Shown piece by piece: positions 1 through 6,655 of a stretch of 15,291 nucleotides of DNA. The stretch lies in NCBI GenBank assembly GCA_030447125.1, contig JAUJLZ010000012.1, positions 4,679 through 19,969 of the forward strand, read 5' to 3'. A program made the translations under genes and the position numbers. The stretch's first letter is position 1, and every line of letters begins with the position of its first letter. The notes below the pieces were generated by a model. It worked only from the letters and a program-made list of their open reading frames with translations, was not told the DNA's origin and ran no database searches. Origin of the DNA: Acidimicrobiales bacterium (GTDB taxonomy: Bacteria > Actinomycetota > Acidimicrobiia > Acidimicrobiales > CADCSY01).

Positions 1-986
1 CGAGCCAGCAACTCGTAGGAACGTCGGCGAGCTGCCGGGTCGTGGCACACGGTGAGGACGACGAGCTCGTCCACCCCGTGCTCGGTGGCCAGGGCCAGGA
101 GGGCGGCGTGCACCCGGTCGGGGGCGCCCACCACCCGTTTGGACCGGTCCTGGGCCAGCTGGGCCCGCTGCAGGCGAGTCACCGGCTGCGCCTCGGCCTC
201 CTCGACGCCGAGCAACGGGCCACGGGCACCACCCTCGGGTCGGAGTCGCCAGACGTCCTGGCTGACGGCCAGGCGCTCGGCCTGGGCATCGGTGTCGGCG
301 CAGATCACCGATACGCCGAGTGCGGCCACCGGCGCGGGGCACTGGGGCGAGGGTCGGAAGCGGTGACGGTAGCTGGCCACGGTCTGGGCGCCGAAGGTGG
401 GGGTGACGAAGTGGGCGAAGCAGAAGCGCAGGCCGAGACCGGCGGCCAGGCCTGCGCCGTAGCTGCTGGAGCTGAGGACCCAGACCTCTGGGGCACCCGG
501 GCCTCCGGGCATGGCCCGCACCTCAGCGCCCCGTCGGTCCTCATGGTTCGAGCCGTGCAGGAAGTCCACCACCTCGGCCACCCTCGCCGGGTACTCCTTG
601 TCGGTCACGGCCTCGGGTTCGTAGCGCAGAGCGTCGGCGGCGGGCTCGTCGGCACCGGCGGCCCGGCCCAGTCCGAGGTCGATGCGGCCGGGGAACAGGG
701 CGTGCAGCATCCGGAAGGACTCGGCCACCTTGAGGGGGCGGTAGTAGGGGAGGAGCACGCCGCCGGCACCGACCCGGATGGTGCCCGTCCGGCTGGCGAT
801 GTGGGCGGCGAGGACCTCGGGGGCGGTGCCGGCCAGCGAGGCGGTGTTGTGGTGCTCGGCCAACCAGTAGCGGCGGTAGCCGAGCGCCTCGACGGTCTGG
901 GCCAGGGCCACGGTGTCGCTGAGTGCCTCGGCGGGCGTCGACCCGTGGGGGACCGGCGACTGGTCCACCACGCTCAGGGCGATCAC
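1..986 (-). CDS. LLM-class (luciferase-like) flavin-dependent oxidoreductase, MsnO8-type; C-terminus cut by window edge
   Basis: Translation of the minus strand from GTG at 984-986 gives 328 codons with no stop before the window edge. The protein opens ALSVVDQSPVPHGSTPAEAL, has an AEHHN motif at residues 43-47, then GAGGVLLPYYRPLKVAE and FPGRIDLGLGRAAGADE. These are hallmarks of the group 1 (MsnO8-like) branch of the bacterial luciferase family, TIM-barrel enzymes that use FMNH2 or F420H2. The substrate cannot be read from sequence. The family is usually about 330-340 residues, so probably only a few C-terminal residues are missing. The GTG overlaps the menE stop as GTGA, so translation is probably coupled to menE and the gene is last in that operon. 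Whether it acts in quinone metabolism is unknown; the link is positional only. Confidence 0.9.
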   Translation of the reverse strand, partial: MIALSVVDQSPVPHGSTPAEALSDTVALAQTVEALGYRRYWLAEHHNTASLAGTAPEVLAAHIASRTGTIRVGAGGVLLPYYRPLKVAESFRMLHALFPGRIDLGLGRAAGADEPAADALRYEPEAVTDKEYPARVAEVVDFLHGSNHEDRRGAEVRAMPGGPGAPEVWVLSSSSYGAGLAAGLGLRFCFAHFVTPTFGAQTVASYRHRFRPSPQCPAPVAALGVSVICADTDAQAERLAVSQDVWRLRPEGGARGPLLGVEEAEAQPVTRLQRAQLAQDRSKRVVGAPDRVHAALLALATEHGVDELVVLTVCHDPAARRRSYELLA

Positions 987-2104
987 GAGACGTCTGCGAG
1001 CTCGGCCCGGCGGAGCTTGCCCAGGGCGGTGCGGGGAAGGGCTGTGACCAAGACCAGCTCCAGTGGGGCGGCGTAGGCGGGCAGGTGCTGCTTGGCCCAG
1101 TCCCGAAGGTCTTGGAGGCTCGGAGGCGACGCCGAGTCGATGGGGACGACCACGGCCACCACCCGACGACCCCACGCCGGGTCGGCTCGGCCCACCACGG
1201 CCACCTCCGCCACCGATGGGTGGCGGGACAGCACCGCCTCCACGGCAGCCGGCCACACCTTCTCGCCCCCGGTGACGATCACCTCGTCGATGCGCCCGAT
1301 GACCGTGACCGTGCCGTCGTCGGCCAGCGACCCGGCGTCGGCCGTGGCCAACCAGCCGTCGCCGTCCTTGGGGTCGTGGCCATCTCGGTAGGCGCGCAGC
1401 AGCATCGGGCCCCGGACGTGGAGCTCGCCGTCGATCTCTCTCATCTCCACCCCGCAGAGCGGGCGCCCGTCGTAGACCACGCCGCCGCCGGTCTCGGTCA
1501 TCCCGTAGCTGGCCACGACGTTGCCCGGGCGCTCGGACGGAGCGGCCGAGCCTCCGACCAGCACCCGGCGGAACAGGGACGTGTCGATGCGGGCCAGGGC
1601 GGTGGCCACCAGTGAGACCAAGGTGACACCGGCCCGGGCCTCGGCCTGCACGGCGACGGGGTCGGGCCGGGGGAGCAGGCGCAGCGATGTCCCGGTGGTG
1701 AGCGCCCGGGTCACCACCGACAGCCCGCCCACATGGGCGAGGGGCAGGCAGGCCAGCCACCGGTCGCGGGGGCCGACGGCGAGGGCGGTGCTCGTGGCCA
1801 GGGCGCCGGCGCGAACCGCGTCATGGGTGAGGACGGCGCCGCGAGGCTCGCCCGTGGTGCCGCTGGTGGCCACCACCAGGGCGTCGCCGTCCTCCACGGC
1901 ACGGCCACCGGGCCGAGGGTGTGTGGCACCGTCGGCATCGATCACGTCGTCTGGCGCCATGGCGTCGAGCACGGCTTCCGCCGCGGGACGGGGCAGGCGG
2001 GGGTCGAGCGGGAACACGGCGTCGCCGTCGTCCCACGCCCGGCGCAGGATGTCGACGAAGCCCGGCTGCCCTTCAGCCACCACGGCCACCAACCGGCGGG
2101 TCAA
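983..2104 (-). CDS. menE: o-succinylbenzoate-CoA ligase (MenE), acyl-adenylate-forming enzyme
   Basis: A 373-residue AMP-forming acyl-CoA synthetase, close in length to other actinobacterial MenE proteins. It would activate o-succinylbenzoate to OSB-CoA with ATP and CoA in the cytoplasm. Visible motifs: phosphate-binding loop TSGTTGEPRG at about residues 80-89 (Arg where Lys is usual), LPLAHVGGL at 120-128, YGMTETGGG at 200-208, hinge region IDEVIVTGGEKVWP, and the C-terminal catalytic lysine K363 in PRTALGK. The large N-terminal domain is shortened, as is normal for actinobacterial MenE. The start is TTG at 2102-2104. It overlaps the stop of an upstream 39-codon ORF as TTGA, and no better in-frame ATG or GTG lies near. 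The gene is followed by the LLM oxidoreductase with a GTGA overlap. The MenE assignment rests on the neighbouring men genes; sequence alone shows an acyl-CoA ligase. Confidence 0.88.
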   Translation of the reverse strand: MTRRLVAVVAEGQPGFVDILRRAWDDGDAVFPLDPRLPRPAAEAVLDAMAPDDVIDADGATHPRPGGRAVEDGDALVVATSGTTGEPRGAVLTHDAVRAGALATSTALAVGPRDRWLACLPLAHVGGLSVVTRALTTGTSLRLLPRPDPVAVQAEARAGVTLVSLVATALARIDTSLFRRVLVGGSAAPSERPGNVVASYGMTETGGGVVYDGRPLCGVEMREIDGELHVRGPMLLRAYRDGHDPKDGDGWLATADAGSLADDGTVTVIGRIDEVIVTGGEKVWPAAVEAVLSRHPSVAEVAVVGRADPAWGRRVVAVVVPIDSASPPSLQDLRDWAKQHLPAYAAPLELVLVTALPRTALGKLRRAELADVS

Positions 2105-2220
2105 GACGCCAGCGCCCGGATGACCAGGGCGAGGGTGGTCGTCCGTCGCCAGAAGCGGGTCGGTGGGGTGGCGAACCGGTCGTCCAGCCCCGGCCAGGCC
2201 GGCCCCCCGAAGACGGTCAC
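2101..2220 (-). CDS. 39-residue hypothetical small protein leading the menE operon
   Basis: GTG at 2218-2220 opens a 39-codon frame ending in TGA at 2101-2103, which overlaps the menE TTG as TTGA. The product begins [16 protein letters not shown], has a basic, Trp-containing middle (TRFWRR) and ends in the hydrophobic stretch [11 protein letters not shown]. About 37 of 40 codons end in G or C, as in real genes here, although much of any frame in GC-rich DNA can look like this. A TAAGCT hexamer ends six bases before the GTG, the same layout seen at other gene starts in the window. I recognise no family. It could be a real small protein, a leader peptide that sets menE translation by coupling, or a chance frame within a 5' leader. 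Confidence 0.5.
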   Translation of the reverse strand: MTVFGGPAWPGLDDRFATPPTRFWRRTTTLALVIRALAS

Positions 2221-2226
2221 CGGTGC

Positions 2227-2232
2227 AGCTTA
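2227..2232 (-). promoter_or_regulatory. Probable -10 hexamer TAAGCT for the small ORF-menE-LLM operon
   Basis: On the minus strand TAAGCT is followed by six bases and then the GTG at 2220. This fits the actinobacterial TAnnnT -10 element placed for a leaderless transcript. No clear -35 element is visible. Confidence 0.45.
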
Positions 2233-2260
2233 CGAGGGGCTCTTGTCGCCGCTCGGCGCA

Positions 2261-2314
2261 GCGTTCTGACCCCGCCAGCGGTTGCTGTCACCACCACCTA
2301 CGGGGTCAGAACGC
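2261..2314. repeat. Perfect 14-bp inverted repeat in the menE/menB divergent region, candidate operator
   Basis: GCGTTCTGACCCCG at 2261-2274 is the exact reverse complement of CGGGGTCAGAACGC at 2301-2314, with 26 bp between the arms. Equivalent points on the arms are 40 bp apart, close to four helical turns. The left arm ends 40 bp before the small-ORF GTG. The right arm ends 31 bp before the menB ATG and covers its -35 position. The symmetry and placement suggest two binding sites for one regulator controlling both divergent units. The regulator is unknown. A structured-RNA role is less likely because neither predicted transcript includes the element. Confidence 0.6.
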
Positions 2315-2331
2315 ACATGGCGAACGTCCGG

Positions 2332-2337
2332 TACCGT
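2332..2337 (+). promoter_or_regulatory. Probable -10 hexamer TACCGT for menB-menA
   Basis: TACCGT lies eight bases before the menB ATG. This suggests a leaderless or near-leaderless mRNA, and there is no strong Shine-Dalgarno sequence. The -35 position falls on the right arm of the inverted repeat. Confidence 0.45.
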
Positions 2338-2345
2338 CCGGGACC

Positions 2346-3188
2346 ATGATGGCAGCGCTTCCCGACTGGCAACCGAGCGGCGAGTGGCGGGACATCCGCT
2401 ACGAGACGGCCGAGGGGATGGCCAAGATCACCATCGACCGGCCCGAGGTGCGCAACGCCTTCCGGCCCCAGACGGTGGGGGAGCTGTCGGCCGCCTTCCG
2501 CCTGGCCCAGGACGACCCCGAGGTGGGCGTGGTCATCCTCACCGGCGAGGGCCCCGACGCCTTCTGCTCGGGCGGCGACCAGAAGATCCGGGGCGACGAC
2601 GGATACCTGGGCGACGACCAGGTGGGCCAGGCCGGCATCGGTCGCCTCAACGTCCTCGACCTGCAGATCCAGATCCGGCGCTGCCCCAAGCCGGTGGTCG
2701 CCATGGTGGCCGGCTACGCCGTGGGCGGCGGCCATGTGCTCCACGTGGTGTGCGACCTGACCATCGCTGCCGACAACGCCCGCTTCGGCCAGAGCGGCCC
2801 CAAGGTGGGTTCCTTCGACGGGGGCTACGGCTCGGGGCTCCTGGCTCGCTCGGTAGGCCAGAAAAAGGCCCGAGAGATCTGGTTCCTGTGCCGCCAGTAC
2901 GACGCCGAGGCCGCACTGGCCATGGGACTGGTCAACACCGTGGTGCCCCTGGCCGAACTGGAGGCGGAGACGGTGCAGTGGTGCCGGGAGATGTTGGCCA
3001 TGTCCCCCATGGCCCTGCGCCTGCTCAAGGCGTCGATGAACGCGGCCGACGACGGCCTGGCCGGGATCCAGCAGCTCGCCGGCGACGCCACCCTGCTCTT
3101 CTACCAGAGCGAGGAGGCCCAAGAGGGACGGGACGCCTTTGTCGAGAAGCGCCCGCCCGACTTCTCCCGCTTCCCTCGGCGCCCGTGA
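2346..3188 (+). CDS. menB: 1,4-dihydroxy-2-naphthoyl-CoA synthase (MenB)
   Basis: A 280-residue crotonase-fold enzyme that closes the OSB-CoA ring to give DHNA-CoA. Length matches E. coli MenB (285). Characteristic motifs are [14 protein letters not shown] at residues 74-87, the oxyanion-hole region GYAVGGGH at 123-130, [17 protein letters not shown] from 147, [13 protein letters not shown], and the C-terminal KRPPDFSRF. Asp158 of SFDGG matches the conserved catalytic aspartate. Gly151 occupies the position that is Gly in E. coli MenB, whose class is reported to use bicarbonate as base, and Asp in mycobacterial MenB. The start is ATG at 2346, with a second in-frame ATG directly after it; the upstream frame is open but lacks the family's signature. 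The stop overlaps the menA start as GTGA. Confidence 0.95.
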   Translation: MMAALPDWQPSGEWRDIRYETAEGMAKITIDRPEVRNAFRPQTVGELSAAFRLAQDDPEVGVVILTGEGPDAFCSGGDQKIRGDDGYLGDDQVGQAGIGRLNVLDLQIQIRRCPKPVVAMVAGYAVGGGHVLHVVCDLTIAADNARFGQSGPKVGSFDGGYGSGLLARSVGQKKAREIWFLCRQYDAEAALAMGLVNTVVPLAELEAETVQWCREMLAMSPMALRLLKASMNAADDGLAGIQQLAGDATLLFYQSEEAQEGRDAFVEKRPPDFSRFPRRP

Positions 3189-4054
3189 ACCGGTGGGTGT
3201 TGGGGGCTCGGCCCCGGACGCTGCCGGCGTCGGTGGTCCCCGTCCTGGTGGGCACCGCCGCCGCCGTGGGCGCCCGCGCCGGCGGGATCATCTGGTGGCG
3301 GGCGGGGGCCGCCCTGGTCGTCTCGGTGGCCATCCAGGTGGCCACCAACTACGTCAACGACTACGCCGACGCCGAACGGGGCTCGGACCGCCACCGCGTG
3401 GGACCAACCCGGCTGGTGGCGTCGGGCCTGGCCACCACCAGGGAGGTCAAGCGGGCCGCCCTGGTCGCCGCGGGCGTGACGGTCGCCGCCGGGTTGGCCC
3501 TGGTCGCCGCGGTGGGGCCCGAGTTGGTGGTGGTGGGGGCAGTCAGCCTGGCCGCGGGCTACTCCTACACCGCCGGCCCTCGTCCTTACGGTTACGCCGG
3601 CCTGGGCGAGGTCTTCGTGTTCGTGTTCTTCGGGGTGGTGGCCACCGCCGGCTCGGCCTACGTGCAGCTCGACCGGCTGACCCTGCTCGCCGTGGGGGCC
3701 TCGGTCCCGGTGGGACTGCTGGCCACCGCGCTGCTGGTCATCAACAACCTGCGCGACATCCCGAGCGATGCCGCTGCCGGCAAGCGCACCTTGGCCGTGC
3801 ACATCGGCGACCCCGTCACCCGGACCCTGTTCGTGGCCCTGGTGGCCGGCGCCTTCCTGGCCGTGCCTGTCCTGGCTCTGGCCCGCCCCGCCGCCCTGCT
3901 CGCCCTCCTGGCGGCGCCGTTGGCCGTGGGTCCGATCCGGGCCGTGGCCAGGGAGGAACGGGGCTCGGGCCTGGTGCCGGTGCTGATCGCCACCGGGCAG
4001 CTCCAGCTCAGCTTCGGGGTGCTCCTCGCCATCGGGCTGGCCCTCTCGCCATGA
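3185..4054 (+). CDS. menA: 1,4-dihydroxy-2-naphthoate polyprenyltransferase (MenA)
   Basis: A 289-residue integral membrane prenyltransferase of the UbiA superfamily, which attaches the polyprenyl tail to DHNA to give demethylmenaquinone. It opens [15 protein letters not shown], typical of MenA. The two Asp-rich prenyl-diphosphate/Mg2+ sites are visible: NYVNDYAD at residues 55-62 and [18 protein letters not shown] at 187-204. About eight or nine hydrophobic helices fill the rest. The start is GTG at 3185-3187, overlapping the menB TGA by four bases, so the two are almost certainly co-transcribed and translationally coupled. The gene converges on menH with 53 bp between the stops. Confidence 0.94.
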   Translation: MNRWVLGARPRTLPASVVPVLVGTAAAVGARAGGIIWWRAGAALVVSVAIQVATNYVNDYADAERGSDRHRVGPTRLVASGLATTREVKRAALVAAGVTVAAGLALVAAVGPELVVVGAVSLAAGYSYTAGPRPYGYAGLGEVFVFVFFGVVATAGSAYVQLDRLTLLAVGASVPVGLLATALLVINNLRDIPSDAAAGKRTLAVHIGDPVTRTLFVALVAGAFLAVPVLALARPAALLALLAAPLAVGPIRAVAREERGSGLVPVLIATGQLQLSFGVLLAIGLALSP

Positions 4055-4087
4055 CCCACGGCCCCGACGGGCGCGAGTGCCCAGAGA

Positions 4088-4114
4088 TCTCAGAGGTCTC
4101 AGAGGCGTCAGAGG
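4088..4114. repeat. Short tandem repeat, three 9-bp units, at the menA/menH convergent junction
   Basis: TCTCAGAGG at 4088-4096 is repeated exactly at 4097-4105 and imperfectly (CGTCAGAGG) at 4106-4114. The menH stop codon lies inside the third unit. This may be replication-slippage DNA. No T-tract or convincing hairpin marks it as a terminator. Confidence 0.6.
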
Positions 4115-4860
4115 TGGTGGGCGGCGAGCCACGGCCGCACCACGGCCAGCACCGCCTCGGGCGCCTCCAGGTGGGCGCAGTGGCCCACACCGGGGATGAC
4201 GGCCAGCTCGGCGTTGCTCACGATCGAGGAGACCAGACGCTCGCCCAGCGCGGTGAAGCGCTCGTCTCGCTCGCCGGCCAGCACGAGCACGGGCATGGAC
4301 AGCCCATGCAGGCGTTCCCACAGGGGCTCTTGGACCCCGGTGCCAGCCCGGCGCAGGCTGGACGCCAGCCCGGCGACGGTGTTCTTCCGGCGGGCCCTGA
4401 GGCCGGCACGCTCATCGTCCAGGCCGGCGAAGAGCGACTGGGCCAGCCACCGGTGGAGGAAGGCCTCAACCCCATCGATCTCGACAAACCGGGCCCAGGT
4501 CTCGTCGGCGGCCGCCCGGGCCGCCCGCTCAGCCGGGTCGTCGATGCCGGCCGTGGCCCCGACCAGGACCAGTCCCCTCACGGCCGCCGGGTGGGCCAGG
4601 GCTGCGTGCAGGCACAGGCGTCCTCCCATGGAATAGCCGAGGTAGGTCCCGGCACCGGCGGTGGCCACCAGCAGCTGGGCCCCCTCCTCCAGCCCGGTTC
4701 GCAGGTGGGCCGAGCGACCGTGGCCCGGGGCGTCGACCCGCACCACCTCGTGGTCGGCCGCCAGGCCTGCGGCCAGCGGTCCCCACGTCTGGGCCGTCTG
4801 GGTGAAGCCATGGACCAGGACGAGGCGGGGACCGTGACCGTCGATGTCGTGGGCCAGCAC
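4108..4860 (-). CDS. menH: 2-succinyl-6-hydroxy-2,4-cyclohexadiene-1-carboxylate synthase (MenH), alpha/beta hydrolase
   Basis: A 250-residue alpha/beta-hydrolase-fold protein. In the pathway it would eliminate pyruvate from the MenD product to give SHCHC. It has the oxyanion motif LVHGFTQTAQTW at residues 15-26, RVDAPGHGRS at 41-50, the nucleophile elbow GYSMGGR with Ser77 (E. coli MenH has GYSLGGR), the acid Asp199 in AGERDERF, and His227 in PGVGHCAHLE. The frame is open upstream to 4986, but that extension is antisense to menD and lacks family features, so GTG at 4858-4860 is chosen. Related hydrolases have other substrates. The GYSMGGR motif plus position between menA and menD support MenH. 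Confidence 0.85.
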   Translation of the reverse strand: MLAHDIDGHGPRLVLVHGFTQTAQTWGPLAAGLAADHEVVRVDAPGHGRSAHLRTGLEEGAQLLVATAGAGTYLGYSMGGRLCLHAALAHPAAVRGLVLVGATAGIDDPAERAARAAADETWARFVEIDGVEAFLHRWLAQSLFAGLDDERAGLRARRKNTVAGLASSLRRAGTGVQEPLWERLHGLSMPVLVLAGERDERFTALGERLVSSIVSNAELAVIPGVGHCAHLEAPEAVLAVVRPWLAAHHL

Positions 4861-4865
4861 CGGTT

Positions 4866-4872
4866 GATGGTG
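4866..4872. promoter_or_regulatory. Possible overlapping divergent -10 hexamers for menH and menD
   Basis: GATGGT at 4866-4871 on the plus strand lies six bases before the menD GTG. CACCAT at 4867-4872 on the minus strand lies six bases before the menH GTG. Both keep only the A2 and T6 positions of TAnnnT, so the call is weak. If real, the two would occupy the same base pairs and could not be used at the same time. Confidence 0.25.
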
Positions 4873-4877
4873 GCACG

Positions 4878-6599
4878 GTGACCGAGCCCGGGCGCATCCA
4901 GGCCGCCTTTGCCGCCACCCTGGTCGACGAGTGGGTTCGCGCCGGCGTAGCTCACGCCGTGGTCTCGCCCGGCTCCCGGTCAGCACCGCTGGCCCTCGCC
5001 CTGGCCGCCGAGCCCCGTCTGCGCCTCCACGTCGTGCTCGACGAGCGCTCCGCCGGCTTTTGTGCCCTCGGCATCGGCAAGGCCACGCGGGTGCCGGCGG
5101 TGGTGCTCACCACCAGCGGAACGGCGGCGGTGGAGCTGCACCCGGCGGTGGTGGAGGCCTCACAGGCGCGCGTGCCCCTCTTGGTCTGCACCGCCGACCG
5201 ACCCCCCGAGCTGCGGGGGGTGGGCGCTCCCCAAACGGTCGACCAGGTGGGCCTCTACGGCGGCGCCGTGCGCTGGTTCTGCGAACCCGGGGTGGCCGAG
5301 GCGGTGACGATGTGGACGTGGCGCTCGCTGGCGGCCCGGGCGCTGGCCGAGGCTACGGGGCCGCGGCCTGGACCGGTGCACCTCAACCTGGCCTTCCGTG
5401 ACCCTCTCGTCGCCGATCCTTCGCCCCTCCCCCTAGCCCGACCCTCGGGTGCAACCTGGCACGCCGTCCCCCCGTGCCCGCCGGGCACCGTCTCACCCGA
5501 GGCCGAGATCGTCGGCCTGCTCAGCGCCGAGCGGGGGATGATCGTGGCCGGCGCCGGCTGTGGGGATCCGCAGGCCGTCCACGCCCTGGCCGCGTCCCGG
5601 GGCTGGCCCGTGCTGGCCGACCCCCCGTCAGGGTGCCGCCTGCCGCTACCGACCACCGTGGCCGCCTTCGACGCCCTCCTCCGCCACCGTCCCTTCGCCG
5701 AGGCCCAGACGCCCGAGGTGGTGGTGCGTCTGGGAGCGCCCCCGGCCTCCAAGGTGCTGGCCGGCTGGCTGGCCGTCTCGGGCGCTCACCAGCTGCTGAT
5801 CGACCCCGAGGCCGCCTGGGTCGACCCCGAGCGGACCGCGGCCGTCGTGGTCCACACCGACCCCGCCGCCTGGTGTCGGGCCCTGACGGCTCCCGCTGAG
5901 GAGCCGGGTTCAGGCGCCTGGCTGCAGACCTGGTCCGAGGCCGACGCTGCGGCCCAGGTGGCCATGGACGCCGTGGTCGCCCGTCACCGGGAGCTCACCG
6001 AACCGGGCGTAGCCCGGGCCCTCGCCGCAGCCCTGGCCCCGGGGTCGACGCTGGTGGTCTCCTCATCGATGCCCGTGCGGGACCTCGAGTGGTACGCCGC
6101 CCCCCGCACCGGACTACGGGTACTGGCCAACCGGGGTGCCAACGGCATCGACGGCGTCACCTCCACCGCCGTGGGGGTGGCCCTGGCCACCGGCCGACCG
6201 ACGGCCCTGCTCATCGGCGACCTGGCCTTCCTCCACGACGCCAACGGCCTCCTCGGCCTGGCCAACCGGGGCGTCGACCTCATCATCGTCGTGGTCGACA
6301 ACGCCGGCGGGGGGATCTTCTCCTTCCTGCCCCCGGCCCAGGCGTTGGCCGTCGAGCGCTTCGAGCTGCTGTTCGCCACGCCCCAGGACGTCGACCTGGT
6401 CGCCCTGGCCGACCTCCACGGCCTGCCGGCATCCCGGGTCCACGATCGTGGGGCGCTGGAGTCGGTCTTGGCCTCAGCGGTGCAGAAGGGAGGTGTGCAC
6501 GTGCTGGTGGCCGCCACCGAGCGCCAGGCCAACGTCGGCGTGCACGGCGAGATCCACGCCGAGGTGGCCGCCGCCCTGCCTCCGTCCTTTCGGCTGTGA
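4878..6599 (+). CDS. menD: 2-succinyl-5-enolpyruvyl-6-hydroxy-3-cyclohexene-1-carboxylate synthase (MenD)
   Basis: A 573-residue thiamine-diphosphate enzyme joining isochorismate and 2-oxoglutarate, the first committed step of classical menaquinone synthesis. The N-terminal pyrimidine-binding domain has SPGSRSAPLALAL at residues 30-42 and LDER at 54-57, where E56 matches the ThDP-activating glutamate. It continues with TTSGTAAVELHPAVVEA, as in E. coli MenD. The C-terminal pyrophosphate domain has GDLAFLHDANGLLGL from residue 447 and ends its cofactor motif at N475 in DNAGGGIFSFLP. GTG at 4878 is the start, because the protein's family-like N-terminus begins there and it sits 17 bases from the divergent menH start. 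No good Shine-Dalgarno is visible, so translation may be leaderless. Confidence 0.95.
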   Translation: MTEPGRIQAAFAATLVDEWVRAGVAHAVVSPGSRSAPLALALAAEPRLRLHVVLDERSAGFCALGIGKATRVPAVVLTTSGTAAVELHPAVVEASQARVPLLVCTADRPPELRGVGAPQTVDQVGLYGGAVRWFCEPGVAEAVTMWTWRSLAARALAEATGPRPGPVHLNLAFRDPLVADPSPLPLARPSGATWHAVPPCPPGTVSPEAEIVGLLSAERGMIVAGAGCGDPQAVHALAASRGWPVLADPPSGCRLPLPTTVAAFDALLRHRPFAEAQTPEVVVRLGAPPASKVLAGWLAVSGAHQLLIDPEAAWVDPERTAAVVVHTDPAAWCRALTAPAEEPGSGAWLQTWSEADAAAQVAMDAVVARHRELTEPGVARALAAALAPGSTLVVSSSMPVRDLEWYAAPRTGLRVLANRGANGIDGVTSTAVGVALATGRPTALLIGDLAFLHDANGLLGLANRGVDLIIVVVDNAGGGIFSFLPPAQALAVERFELLFATPQDVDLVALADLHGLPASRVHDRGALESVLASAVQKGGVHVLVAATERQANVGVHGEIHAEVAAALPPSFRL

Positions 6600-6600
6600 G

Positions 6601-6615
6601 TGGCACCAGGTGCCA
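6601..6615. terminator. 15-bp palindrome directly after the menD stop, possible terminator stem
   Basis: TGGCACC, one base, then GGTGCCA forms a perfect 7-bp inverted repeat starting two bases after the menD TGA, in the 56-bp gap between convergent menD and menF. There is no T-tract on either side, so an intrinsic terminator is only a possibility; a protein-binding palindrome is the alternative. Confidence 0.35.
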
Positions 6616-6655
6616 GTGAGGGATGAAAGAACGGGGCGGGGAGACGAAGGGCGGG

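Noticed and set aside
42..1076. Long plus-strand open frame of 344 codons opposite the LLM oxidoreductase
   Set aside because: It is antisense to a clear luciferase-family gene, shows a low-complexity Gly/His/Gln-rich composition, and has no recognisable domain.
2261..2314. The inverted repeat as the ends of a miniature mobile element
   Set aside because: The element would be only 54 bp, no flanking target-site duplication is visible, and no second copy was seen in the window.
2163..2345. N-terminal extension of menB in the open frame from 2163
   Set aside because: The extension crosses the inverted repeat and divergent promoter region and is Arg/Pro/Ser-rich without homology; the family's N-terminus fits the ATG at 2346.
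2282..3184. Plus-strand frame upstream of and fused to menA
   Set aside because: It is an out-of-frame reading of menB with Arg/Gly/Pro-rich composition; the GTGA overlap marks the true menA start.
4861..4986. N-terminal extension of MenH
   Set aside because: It is antisense to the start of menD and Arg-rich; the hydrolase fold begins at the GTG at 4860.
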